From UBA1205 sp045598105 (lineage in GTDB: Bacteria > Bacteroidota > Bacteroidia > Bacteroidales > WCHB1-69), in the NCBI GenBank assembly GCA_045598105.1, contig JAZLLK010000040.1:1-20417 (forward strand): DNA of 20,417 nucleotides, given 5' to 3'. The notes under the pieces were generated by a model that saw only the letters and a list, made by a program, of their open reading frames with translations, had not been told where the DNA came from and searched no databases. Shown piece by piece: positions 1-7,684 of the stretch. Each line of letters begins with the position of its first letter. Position 1 is the first letter of the stretch. The translations under genes were made by a program, and so were the position numbers.

Positions 1-1
1 A

Positions 2-133
2 TATATTGAGATGATTCAAGAGAAATTAAACAACCGACCAAGAAAAAAATTAGGATTTTTAACCCCATATGAATATTTTTTTATTACCTTTGCAAAAAAT
101 AATTGTTTAACAAAAGTTGCATTTGAGACTTGA
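2..133 (+). pseudogene. IS30-family transposase, C-terminal fragment (gene cut by the window edge)
   Basis: An open frame enters from the left edge and stops at TGA 131-133, giving 43 residues. It contains LNNRPRKKLGFLTPYEYF, a close match to the C-terminal signature of IS30-family DDE transposases (LNNRPRK.LG..TP.E.F), and it ends KVAFET, like the KVAF.T endings of Bacteroidota IS30 enzymes. The catalytic DDE residues would lie to the left of the window, so it cannot be judged whether the whole gene is intact; the stretch seen here is open. The last 17 codons lie in a 60-bp unit that is repeated in tandem straight afterwards. IS30-type right ends usually overlap the end of the transposase gene, so the element probably ends near 140, or near 200 counting the repeat. 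The family call is confident. The status as pseudogene or intact copy is open. Confidence 0.8.
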
Positions 134-200
134 ATGTGGCTTATTACCTTTGCAAAAAATAATTGTTTAACAAAAGTTGCATTTGAGACTTGAATGTGGC
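81..200. repeat. Perfect 60-bp tandem duplication at the IS30 right end
   Basis: Bases 81-140 and 141-200 are identical. The first copy encodes the last 17 transposase codons, the stop, and then the likely right-end inverted repeat (GTTGCATTTGAGACTTGAAT and the next few bases). The second copy lies wholly outside the gene. Perfect identity in noncoding DNA suggests a recent event. The unit is exactly 20 codons, but because the stop lies inside the first copy this is probably chance. Confidence 0.95.
122..152 (+). promoter_or_regulatory. Outward-facing Bacteroidota-type promoter created by the tandem repeat
   Basis: TTTG at 122-125 and TACCTTTG at 145-152 are 19 bp apart, matching the Bacteroidota sigma-ABfr consensus (TTTG, 19-21 bp, TAnnTTTG). 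The -33 element comes from the first repeat copy and the -7 element from the second. The same -7 box in the first copy (85-92) has no TTTG at the right distance. Transcription would start near 158 and run rightward into the gene-poor stretch before the first receptor gene. Activity is inferred. Confidence 0.55.
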
Positions 201-202
201 TT

Positions 203-1166
203 TTATAAATTTACTTGTATTCTTTTTTAGGTGTGAACACTTTGCTCTTTATTCAGCATTGTTATTTCAATTCGCAAAATAATAATTTTTTTTTCACATA
301 GGAACCATTATTTGCTTTTTTTTTGAACAAAAAAGAGTATCTGCGTGAATATAAAAATAATGACAAAGTTAATATTTACAATAATTTTTACAATAGGTAT
401 TCGTAGTTATGGGCATAAAAGTAAAGAAACAAATACAGTGTATGACGAAACTTGCGAGAGCGGCAGTGATAATAGCGAAGAGGCTGATACTTGAAAATGT
501 GACGAAATAATGTAGGAATACCTACTGTTTTGTCATGGATTTATAGCTGTAAATATGGTATATTTGATGTTAATAGGTTCTTTTGAATGATTACAGCTGT
601 GATGATAGCATGCAGTAGCTTATGTATTCATACAAAGGTAGCAAAATTATGCAAAATCATTTGGCTGTAGTTACATACAATGGTTCTATAGGAGAATTGG
701 TCATATCAGGTGCCGAAGTTTACATGGCGGTCAGCTGTTTCCGGTTCGGCTTATGATCGGGATGTGGGTTTTGATGCATGGTTTGCAGGCGATAGCATTG
801 CTATATGGAAAATATATCCGATAAGTGCACTGCCAAATTAGATGGGCATAGTTCCATAAGGTATTATTTTATAAAAAAGGTAAAATGCAGTGTAATGAAA
901 GAAGACTTGATTAATATTATTGCAGGTTGCTTGGCATAATTTGACAGTTTGCAATGAATAGGGCAATATTTCAATGTTGAAAAAAAGTATGATGGCATAA
1001 ATATTGTAGTAAACAATAAAAAAGGGAGCAGAGTTGGCTTGTGTATTTAAAAACATACCAATTTAATGGCTGTAAATATTGGCGAGGTATAATTGTAGTT
1101 AAAAAAGCAATTTTGATTATACTAAATAGTTTGTTCGGTCGTTTATTCACTATGTAATATATAGCA
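203..1166. other. About 960-bp stretch without a convincing gene
   Basis: No long plausible frame is seen on either strand. It holds a 44-codon frame (360-494, listed separately). A 50-codon plus-strand frame without a start (692-841) includes residues such as SAYDRDVGFDAWFAGDSIAIWK and looks protein-like, but I recognise no family. There is also an 8-bp inverted repeat, AGCTGTAA at 545-552 with TTACAGCT at 591-598. The region is rich in poly-T and poly-A runs. It may be an eroded gene remnant beside the insertion sequence. No clear TAnnTTTG promoter precedes the receptor at 1167; the nearest approach, AATAGTTTG around 1125-1133, has the wrong internal spacing. Confidence 0.5.
360..494 (+). 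CDS. Possible small exported peptide or gene remnant
   Basis: This 44-codon frame starts at ATG 360 and stops at TGA 492-494. Residues 1-14 (MTKLIFTIIFTIGI) look like the charged and hydrophobic start of a signal peptide. The remainder is polar and acidic, ending DETCESGSDNSEEADT. It matches no family I know. No clear ribosome binding site is visible, though Bacteroidota often lack a strong one. It lies downstream of the promoter formed at the insertion-sequence end. It may be a true micro-gene, the truncated head of a lost exported protein, or chance. Confidence 0.25.
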   Translation: MTKLIFTIIFTIGIRSYGHKSKETNTVYDETCESGSDNSEEADT

Positions 1167-3608
1167 ATGAATATGAAATGTTTTATGCGTATTGTATTAA
1201 TAATGTGTGTGTCTGTTTTGTCAATGACTATGGTACAAGGTCAATACACGGTGCGAGGTGCGTTAAAAGACGGCAAAACAGGTGAATGGCTTTCGTATGT
1301 GAATGTTGTGCTTTTGCAGGCGCAAGATAGTGTTTTTGTTAGTGGTGCCGTAAGTAATGATAGCGGAGTGTATGTTATTGGCAATGTGGCGGCCGGTGAT
1401 TATATTTTACGTGCCAGCGTGCTCAATTATACCACGTATTACCAAAATATTACCGTGAGTGCCAATGTAGATGCCGGTGTTGCATTACTTAGTACAAAAG
1501 CTTCTACATTGCAGGGAATTACAGTTACGGCAGAGCGTCCGTTATATAGTATGGATGGTGAAAAGCAATTATACAATGTGAGCGACGACCCCGGTGTTCA
1601 GTCCGGCACTGCAGCCGATGCTTTACAGAATGCTCCCGGTGTAGAAGTAGATGTAGAAGGCAATATCACGTTACGCGGAGTATCAAGTGTGGATATATGG
1701 ATAAACGGACATCCGTCTAATCTTACGGGTGAAACGTTAAAGCAGTATATTAAACAGTTGCCTGCCAATACATTAGAAACCATAGAGGTGATTACCAATC
1801 CGTCGGCACGCTACAAAACCAAAAGCGATGCCGTTATTAATTTGGTAACCAATGCTAAAATTAAGCGAAATGAATTGTTCTGTTTTGGCGTGCGAGCCAA
1901 TAGTACACCTAATATAAGTCCGTGGATTTCGTATGCGTGGAGCAACGAAAAATTTTCTATTAATGCGTATGCGGGTTATAATTATTCCGGTCGCAAAAAC
2001 CAGGATACAGGTTATTCCCTATTGTATGATAATAATCAAACTTTATCACAAGAGCAGCATTACAAAGGCAATTCCCAAAGCAACAGCCATTCGCCCAATA
2101 TGTTTTTGAGTATGAATTATACCATTGACAGTATGAATACATGGTCTATGTATATGGGAGCGTATCCTTCGTGGACCAATAGCCGTTCGAGCAGGGATAT
2201 GCAGTGGAATGAATATATATATGCTTCGGGTGATTATAGTTATAAATATACCAATGCTTATTCTTCGTTTTTTGGTGGAGGATACTTGGGTTCGTGGTAT
2301 AGTCATGATTTTAATCAGGAAGGTCATTCTATTTCGGTATCGCTCAATGCTAATATGGGTTTTAACAGCAGCAACGGCAGTCAGGATCGTGCCTATACCA
2401 TATTTACGGATAAAAGTTACAGTAAGCATAATTATGGTAAAGGCAATAACTATAGTGTAGGCATGGATGTGGATTATGTGTATCCTTATTCTTCCAAAGG
2501 CGAAATATCGGTAGGTATAAGTGGCGAAATAGGCGGGGACAATAGCCTGAATCGTTACGATACATTAAACAAAAGCACCGATGATGATTATGTTACGGAT
2601 TCTTTGCGTAGCAAACAAACCAAAACGAATACGCAAGGTGCAGAGGCTTATGTTACATGGCAAAGAAAAATGGGTAATTTTACCCTCAAATTGGGGCTGC
2701 GAATGGATTATATGCACACGTATATGGCTTATCCGGTATTGCCGCAATATAATTTTTATACCAATTACGTCAATTGGCGTCCTTCGGTGCATTTGAGTTA
2801 TTATACCAAAAATATGCACAATTTGCATTTAAGTTATACTTTTCGCACCTCCAATCCGAGTGCTAATGATGTTACCCGATATATTACCTATAATGATGAT
2901 GATTTTTCTACAGGTAATCCCTATTTGAAGAATGTGTATAAGCATCAGTTGGAGGCCGGATGGACCAAATATTTTAAACGTTTTGGCTCTGTAGGGGTAA
3001 ATGTGTATTACAATAATTCACAAAACAATATAAGTTCGCTCACCGATGTGGCTTACAATGAGGTTTTTGACCGATTGGTAACTTATAGCAAAAAAGTAAA
3101 TGTAGGTCATTCGTATCAGGCCGGTGGTGATGTTACGCTAACCTACCGTCCCAAAGATTTTATCAATTTGCGTTTTAATGCCAATTTGTATAACAATTAT
3201 TACAAGGCAGAAATCCGTCCGGGCGAAATAGTGGAACGTAATACTTTTACTTATCGCCTGCGTTTGAATTTCAGAGCTAAATTCTGTAAGCATTTTGAAG
3301 CTTTCCTATCAGCGAACTATCGTTCCAAAAACAGAAATTTAATATCTACCACGCATCCGTACTATAGTATTGATGCAGGGTTGAGTGCCGATTTTTTCAA
3401 GCGACGACTTTCGGTGTATGTAAATGTAAACGATATATTCAATTGGAATGTTAATAATAACAGTACCAGTAGCGATTACATGGAATCGTACAGCTCAAGC
3501 AAAAATACAACTCGTTTTATTTCGGCCGGAGTTACTTTACGCTTGGGTAAAATAGAGTTGGAAAGTATTACCCGTCAAAATACCGGAAGTGGCGAAAGTG
3601 TAGAATAA
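1167..3608 (+). CDS. TonB-dependent outer-membrane receptor, OMP_b-brl_3 family
   Basis: This 813-residue protein is predicted to sit in the outer membrane. A signal peptide spans about residues 1-25 (cut after VQG, before QYTVRG). A carboxypeptidase-regulatory-like fold covers about 28-110. A plug-like domain covers about 115-230 and includes TAADALQNAPGVEVDVEGNI, the TLRGVSSVDIWINGHP segment and IEVITNPSARYK. The rest is beta-strand-rich barrel with many Tyr/Asn/Ser strands. This order is typical of the Bacteroidota family annotated as outer-membrane beta-barrel family protein. The start at 1167 gives a complete signal peptide; a second in-frame ATG at 1173 is also possible. It appears monocistronic: no partner lies downstream on this strand before 4477, and no SusD-like gene is present. 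The C-terminus (RQNTGSGESVE) runs past the last strand and lacks a terminal aromatic residue. Substrate unknown. Confidence 0.88.
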   Translation: MNMKCFMRIVLIMCVSVLSMTMVQGQYTVRGALKDGKTGEWLSYVNVVLLQAQDSVFVSGAVSNDSGVYVIGNVAAGDYILRASVLNYTTYYQNITVSANVDAGVALLSTKASTLQGITVTAERPLYSMDGEKQLYNVSDDPGVQSGTAADALQNAPGVEVDVEGNITLRGVSSVDIWINGHPSNLTGETLKQYIKQLPANTLETIEVITNPSARYKTKSDAVINLVTNAKIKRNELFCFGVRANSTPNISPWISYAWSNEKFSINAYAGYNYSGRKNQDTGYSLLYDNNQTLSQEQHYKGNSQSNSHSPNMFLSMNYTIDSMNTWSMYMGAYPSWTNSRSSRDMQWNEYIYASGDYSYKYTNAYSSFFGGGYLGSWYSHDFNQEGHSISVSLNANMGFNSSNGSQDRAYTIFTDKSYSKHNYGKGNNYSVGMDVDYVYPYSSKGEISVGISGEIGGDNSLNRYDTLNKSTDDDYVTDSLRSKQTKTNTQGAEAYVTWQRKMGNFTLKLGLRMDYMHTYMAYPVLPQYNFYTNYVNWRPSVHLSYYTKNMHNLHLSYTFRTSNPSANDVTRYITYNDDDFSTGNPYLKNVYKHQLEAGWTKYFKRFGSVGVNVYYNNSQNNISSLTDVAYNEVFDRLVTYSKKVNVGHSYQAGGDVTLTYRPKDFINLRFNANLYNNYYKAEIRPGEIVERNTFTYRLRLNFRAKFCKHFEAFLSANYRSKNRNLISTTHPYYSIDAGLSADFFKRRLSVYVNVNDIFNWNVNNNSTSSDYMESYSSSKNTTRFISAGVTLRLGKIELESITRQNTGSGESVE

Positions 3609-3618
3609 ACAGCATAAT

Positions 3619-4202
3619 TCAATCTTTAATAGTATATTGTATCTGAATACGGCTGAGTTTAAAAAAAATGTTGTAATCTGTCCCGGTTTTGGGTGAATGA
3701 ACAGTTAAGCCGGTATAGGATACCGGCTCTTTAGTGAGGGTAGGCTTTGCCAAATGAGATAACGGGTTTTGCTGCTGAAGCAAAGGAATTGAATTTAATT
3801 TAATAAACCTGCCTATGTCAGCCATAGATGGATGATAAATGCACTATATTTTGTGGCCGATAATGTGCTTTCCAAATTATACTCTTTTGTTGAGTGCGGG
3901 GTAAAAGGCCGGTTACGAATAAAATTTTACTATAGGCTTTTTTTTCTTTATATACCACATTGGCCTCGGATTATCGGATGCTATAGGCCCCATTCGTCCG
4001 CTTTGATGGTAAAGCTGTTTTTATAGGTATCCCCGCCTGATATCAAGTTCCGTCCGGCATCGGTGGTGAATACGTTATAGTTTTTACCGCTAACGGGAGT
4101 GTACATGTCGGAGAGTAGTGTTTGTGCCTGTGCGGCAAGGTATAGGCACGCCATATATAATATAGTACACAGGTGTTTGCTGCAAGCTGATGTAATATTC
4201 AT
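3619..4202 (-). pseudogene. Decayed gene for a small exported protein
   Basis: Reading leftward from ATG 4202, the frame encodes a good signal peptide (ending YLAAQA, then QTLLSDMYTPVSGKNYNVF) and runs to KADEWG before a stop near 3981. Moving to another frame at that point continues as PIASDNPRPMWYIKKKKPIV, meets three in-frame stops (TAA, TAA, TAG), and then runs open as CIYHPSMADIGRFIKLN through to QIQYTIKD and a stop at 3619. One frameshift plus three nonsense changes would therefore rebuild a protein of about 190 residues. I do not recognise the family; the exported start suggests a periplasmic or surface protein. The call rests on the signal peptide plus continuity after a single frame change. 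Two unrelated short frames remain possible. Confidence 0.5.
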
Positions 4203-4428
4203 AAGGCGATTCGTATATAATATATTTCAAAAGGAAAAGATATAAAAAATTTCTTTATGTATATTACTTTTTTTTAATAATGTGTTGCCACATGATACCA
4301 TGCGAAAAAAATGAAAAAAAATGTGTACTATATCGGTACTTATGCTTATTTAATTCTGTTTCAGCTTTTTTACCTGCTTGTATATAAGGTATATGTGTGT
4401 AGAAATGTAATAAGTGCAAAAAAAATGC
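4203..4428. other. Intergenic region between the decayed gene and the second receptor operon
   Basis: This is AT-rich DNA with poly-T/A tracts. I see no reading frame, RNA gene or strong hairpin here. It separates the head of the minus-strand relic from the promoter at 4429. No CAAAnnTA (a minus-strand -7 box) is visible in front of the relic, in keeping with loss of expression. Confidence 0.5.
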
Positions 4429-4436
4429 TATCTTTG
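4415..4436 (+). promoter_or_regulatory. Promoter of the receptor-tcdA operon
   Basis: TATCTTTG at 4429-4436 is a perfect TAnnTTTG -7 box. It is preceded by an A-tract and ATGC and followed by CA, the extended form seen at other promoters here. No TTTG stands at the usual -33 distance. Transcription should start near 4443, about 35 nt before the start codon at 4477. Confidence 0.7.
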
Positions 4437-4451
4437 CATTTTTATAGTGTA

Positions 4452-4464
4452 AGCCCGCAGGGCT
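4452..4464 (+). promoter_or_regulatory. Small hairpin in the receptor mRNA leader
   Basis: AGCCC (4452-4456), loop GCA, GGGCT (4460-4464) forms a perfect 5-bp GC-rich stem that ends 12 nt before the ATG. It is compact and close enough to influence translation initiation, but a role is only inferred. Confidence 0.4.
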
Positions 4465-4476
4465 GAAGAAAATAAT

Positions 4477-6855
4477 ATGTTTGCAAGCAAAAAATTAAAT
4501 ATACAGGTATTATATATAGTGCTGTTATGGGGCATAAGTATGGTTGCTATGGCTCAGGAAGGGCTTATACGCGGCAGGGTGTATGACAGGGTAAGTAATG
4601 ATCCTATATCCTTTGCCACCATACTGATATATGGCACCGATAAAGGCTGTGTTACTGATGAAAACGGATATTTCTCCGTCAATAAGGTGTCGTATGGTGA
4701 GTATGACATACGTATTTCGTGTGTAGGATATGATTCCTTATTGGCACATTGTGTGGTAGGCACTAAGGGTGGCGAGCCGTATAAGTATTATTTGACAAAA
4801 AAGTCAGTGCAGCTGGGTGAGGTGGAAGTGAAGGCCGAAAAAATAATAGCCCAAACCGAAACGCGGGTTTCGGTTACGCATGTTACCACCAGACAAATAA
4901 CCCGTTTGCCGTCTATAGGCGGGGTGCCTGATTTGGCGCAGTATTTGCAGGTATTGCCCGGGGTGGTGTTTACCGGTGACCAGGGCGGGCAGCTGTATTT
5001 ACGTGGCGGCACTCCCGTGCAGAATAAAGTATTGTTAGACGGTATGACCTTATATAATCCTTTTCATTCCATAGGGCTGTTTTCGGTGTTTGATGTGGAT
5101 GTGCTCAAAAGTGCCGATGTATATACTGCCGGTTTTGGGGCGGAATATGGCGGGCGTACCTCTTCGGTAATAGATGTGAAGGTACGTGACGGTAATCAAA
5201 AGCGGATAAGCGGTAAGTTTGATATCAGCACCTTTGGCTCTAAAATATTATTGGAAGGCCCCTTATACAAGGCCGATAAGGAAAGAAAGAAAAAGCCTTA
5301 TCAGGTAATTATGCAGGATACCTTAGATAGGGCTATAGCACAGTCGGAGGCATTGCATGCAAGGCAGAATAACGGTACGACTGTGTCGTTTTTATTGTCG
5401 TTAAAGGGATCGTATTTGTCCAAAACGTCTATGTGGTTTTATCCTTATGCAGGCAGCAATGATTACGGGCTGCCTTATGACTTTATAGACGGATATGGCA
5501 AAATTACCCTTTCCGCAGTCGGAGGCAGTAAGGTGAGTGTGTTCGGTTTCAGTTTTAATGACAGGGTAAAGTACCCCAATATAGCCACATATAAGTGGAG
5601 TTCATACGGGGGCGGCTTGTCGTTTATGCTCATGCCGCGTAGTACCAATATGCTTATAGACGGGGTGGTTGCCTACTCATCCTATGGTATGACATTGCAG
5701 GAAGCGGAATTGCCTGAGAAGAATAGTGGCATAAAAAGTTTGGATTTTCGTATGAATTTTTCCTATATGATGGGTAAAAGCATGCTTACATATGGTCTGG
5801 AACTGGGGGCATCGTGGATAGATTATAATTTTACCAGTGCCTATGGCTGGATAATAGATGAAAAAACTTTTAACAGTGAGGCTGCCGCTTATGTAAAATA
5901 CAAGTGGGTGCTGGCACATGATAAGCTTATATTGGAGCCCGGTTTCCGTTTGCATATATATGCATCACAGTCGGTGGTATCACCTGAGCCCCGCCTGGCC
6001 ATGAAGTATAATGTTACCAAAAATATCCGTTTAAAGCTGGCCGGTGGCCTGTACACACAGAATATTATGAGCGTAAGTTCCGATAGGGATGTGGTGAATT
6101 TGTTCTACGGATTTGTAACCGTGCCGGAAGACGTGGCAGACAGTCCGGACGGTAAAAAGGTGCGTAACAGTCTGCAAAAAGGGCAGCACGTGGCCGGCGG
6201 CATAGAGTTAGACATGGTGCCTTATACCACCATTAATGTAGAGGGCTATTTTAAGAACTTTTCGCAGCTTACCAATATTAACCGTTATAAGGTGTTCTAT
6301 AATGATGATGATTATTTATTGGAAAAGGGCAAGGCTTATGGCGGTGATGTATCGGTAAAGTTTGATTACAAAGGCTGGTATGTGAATGCGGTATATTCAC
6401 TTAATTTTGTTACCCGTGATGACGGTGCGGTGGTGTATCGTACTTTATTTGACCGCAGACACAATGTAAATATATCATTATCATACTCATGGGGTAAACG
6501 TAATAACTGGACGGCAGACCTCCGCTGGAATTACGGTTCAGGCTTTCCTTTTACCAAAACCAAGGGTATGTATCCTAATATAGCCGTAACAGATATAACA
6601 GGCAATATAGTGAGTGCTAACGAAACCTTAGGCATAGCCTTGGATAGCCTTAACGGCGGCCGGCTGCCCGATTATCACAGACTGGATTTGTCGGTAAAGC
6701 GTAAGTTCTATATATCGGAAACCTGCAATATGGACCTGAGTGTGGGTGTTACCAATATGTATAACTATGCCAATGTATTTTATGTAAACCGTAACAATGA
6801 GGTGCTGTATCAGCTGCCTATATTGTGGAGTATAAGTTATAGCGTTACTTTTTAA
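4477..6855 (+). CDS. TonB-dependent outer-membrane receptor with carboxypeptidase-like N-terminal domain
   Basis: This 792-residue outer-membrane receptor has a signal peptide at about 1-26 (ending AMA, then QEGLIRG). A carboxypeptidase-regulatory-like domain follows (about 30-110; ISFATILIYGTDKGCVTDEN, then YDIRISCVGYDS). The plug domain spans about 115-240 and shows classic motifs: DLAQYLQVLPGVVFTGDQGG, LYLRGGTPVQNKVLLDGMTL, and ADVYTAGFGAEYGGRTSSVIDVKVRDG. The rest is a beta-barrel ending in YSVTF, the terminal aromatic residue expected of a BAM-assembled barrel. It is the first gene after the promoter at 4429 and is followed after only 2 bp by tcdA. There is no SusD partner, so a glycan substrate is not indicated. 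The ligand is unknown. The short N-terminal domain and the plug are of a type common in Bacteroidota receptors that lack SusD. Confidence 0.92.
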   Translation: MFASKKLNIQVLYIVLLWGISMVAMAQEGLIRGRVYDRVSNDPISFATILIYGTDKGCVTDENGYFSVNKVSYGEYDIRISCVGYDSLLAHCVVGTKGGEPYKYYLTKKSVQLGEVEVKAEKIIAQTETRVSVTHVTTRQITRLPSIGGVPDLAQYLQVLPGVVFTGDQGGQLYLRGGTPVQNKVLLDGMTLYNPFHSIGLFSVFDVDVLKSADVYTAGFGAEYGGRTSSVIDVKVRDGNQKRISGKFDISTFGSKILLEGPLYKADKERKKKPYQVIMQDTLDRAIAQSEALHARQNNGTTVSFLLSLKGSYLSKTSMWFYPYAGSNDYGLPYDFIDGYGKITLSAVGGSKVSVFGFSFNDRVKYPNIATYKWSSYGGGLSFMLMPRSTNMLIDGVVAYSSYGMTLQEAELPEKNSGIKSLDFRMNFSYMMGKSMLTYGLELGASWIDYNFTSAYGWIIDEKTFNSEAAAYVKYKWVLAHDKLILEPGFRLHIYASQSVVSPEPRLAMKYNVTKNIRLKLAGGLYTQNIMSVSSDRDVVNLFYGFVTVPEDVADSPDGKKVRNSLQKGQHVAGGIELDMVPYTTINVEGYFKNFSQLTNINRYKVFYNDDDYLLEKGKAYGGDVSVKFDYKGWYVNAVYSLNFVTRDDGAVVYRTLFDRRHNVNISLSYSWGKRNNWTADLRWNYGSGFPFTKTKGMYPNIAVTDITGNIVSANETLGIALDSLNGGRLPDYHRLDLSVKRKFYISETCNMDLSVGVTNMYNYANVFYVNRNNEVLYQLPILWSISYSVTF

Positions 6856-6857
6856 GT

Positions 6858-7595
6858 ATGACAGATATTACGTGGCAGCATCGTACGCAGGTTCTTTTAG
6901 GCACGGCCCCCGTGCAGGCATTGGCACATAAGCATGTGCTGGTGGTGGGTTTGGGCGGTGTAGGTGCCTATGCAGCCGAAATGCTGGTGAGAGCCGGCGT
7001 GGGTGAACTTACCATAGTAGATGGTGATAATGTAGATGTTACCAATATTAACAGACAGTTACCTGCTCTTCTTTCTACCGTGGGAATGCCTAAAACCGAG
7101 GTGTTGCAGCGGAGATTTAAGGATATTAACCCTCAGGTGAATATACATGTGCTTACCTTATATGTAGAGCCTCACGATATAGAGCATTTGTTTCGCGGTG
7201 CCACATTTCATTATGTGATAGATGCCATTGACAGCATGATACCCAAATGTCATTTGGCTGTTACGGCTGTAAAATATAAGGTGCCTATAGTAAGTGCTAT
7301 GGGTGCCGGAGGTAAAACCGACCTTGCAAAAATACAGGTAGCCGACATAGCCCACACTTACCAGTGTCATTTGGCTGCAGGCATGCGTAAACGCCTGCGA
7401 AAAATGGGTATATATAAGGGCGTAAAAGCTGTATTTTCCTCCGAGGAGGCTGTAGCGGGCAAGGTAGTGCCCGGCGTAGAGGAAGGGCAGCGTCCACCGG
7501 TGGGAACCATATCGTATATGCCGGCAGTGTTCGGCTGCTGGTGCGCACAGGTGTGCCTTACGGACATGTTGAATGGGCAGAGTAAAGAATTATAA
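6858..7595 (+). CDS. tcdA: tRNA threonylcarbamoyladenosine dehydratase (TcdA/CsdL, ThiF-MoeB superfamily)
   Basis: TcdA uses ATP to cyclise the t6A base at position 37 of ANN-decoding tRNAs to ct6A, in the cytoplasm. The 245-residue length fits the family. Visible motifs are the nucleotide-binding GLGGVG (31-36), VDGDNVDVTNINRQ (54-67), GMPKTEVLQRR around 76-86 with the conserved Lys, and YVIDAIDSMIPK. The tail (VPGVEEGQRPPVGTISYMPAVFG) matches the TcdA C-terminal pattern rather than ThiF or MoeB. The ATG lies 2 bp past the receptor stop, so the gene is probably translationally coupled to it. No functional link to a receptor is known to me, and the pairing may simply be positional. No own promoter is visible. 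Confidence 0.87.
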   Translation: MTDITWQHRTQVLLGTAPVQALAHKHVLVVGLGGVGAYAAEMLVRAGVGELTIVDGDNVDVTNINRQLPALLSTVGMPKTEVLQRRFKDINPQVNIHVLTLYVEPHDIEHLFRGATFHYVIDAIDSMIPKCHLAVTAVKYKVPIVSAMGAGGKTDLAKIQVADIAHTYQCHLAAGMRKRLRKMGIYKGVKAVFSSEEAVAGKVVPGVEEGQRPPVGTISYMPAVFGCWCAQVCLTDMLNGQSKEL

Positions 7596-7619
7596 GTATA
7601 AAAGTGGGGTGGTAATTAA

Positions 7620-7638
7620 AAAAAATATGATAACTTTG
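7620..7638 (+). promoter_or_regulatory. Promoter of the ABC exporter operon
   Basis: TAACTTTG at 7631-7638 is a TAnnTTTG -7 box, preceded by an A-tract and followed by CA. Transcription should start near 7645, about 40 nt before the ATG at 7685. No intrinsic terminator separates it from tcdA. Confidence 0.65.
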
Positions 7639-7684
7639 CATTTTTAGTGCATACTTATATAAAAAATAAAAAGAACATATACGC

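Noticed and set aside
85..92. TACCTTTG box in the first 60-bp repeat as a separate promoter
   Set aside because: It lies within the transposase coding sequence and has no TTTG 19-21 bp upstream; only the second copy has a proper -33.
545..598. 8-bp inverted repeat AGCTGTAA/TTACAGCT with a 38-nt spacer
   Set aside because: Too short and too widely spaced in AT-rich DNA to claim as an operator or attachment site.
838..1056. 72-codon minus-strand frame of hydrophobic and aromatic residues
   Set aside because: Composition is what AT-rich noncoding DNA gives; there is no promoter, family match or conserved pattern.
3708..3728. Perfect 9-bp inverted repeat with 3-nt loop (AGCCGGTAT/ATACCGGCT)
   Set aside because: It resembles a hairpin, but it lies inside the decayed coding sequence (encoding EPVSYTG) and has no T-run on either strand, so it is not called a terminator.
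3832..4026. 64-codon plus-strand frame
   Set aside because: It lies opposite the decayed minus-strand gene, which has a better signal peptide and continuity; no promoter or ribosome binding site is seen.
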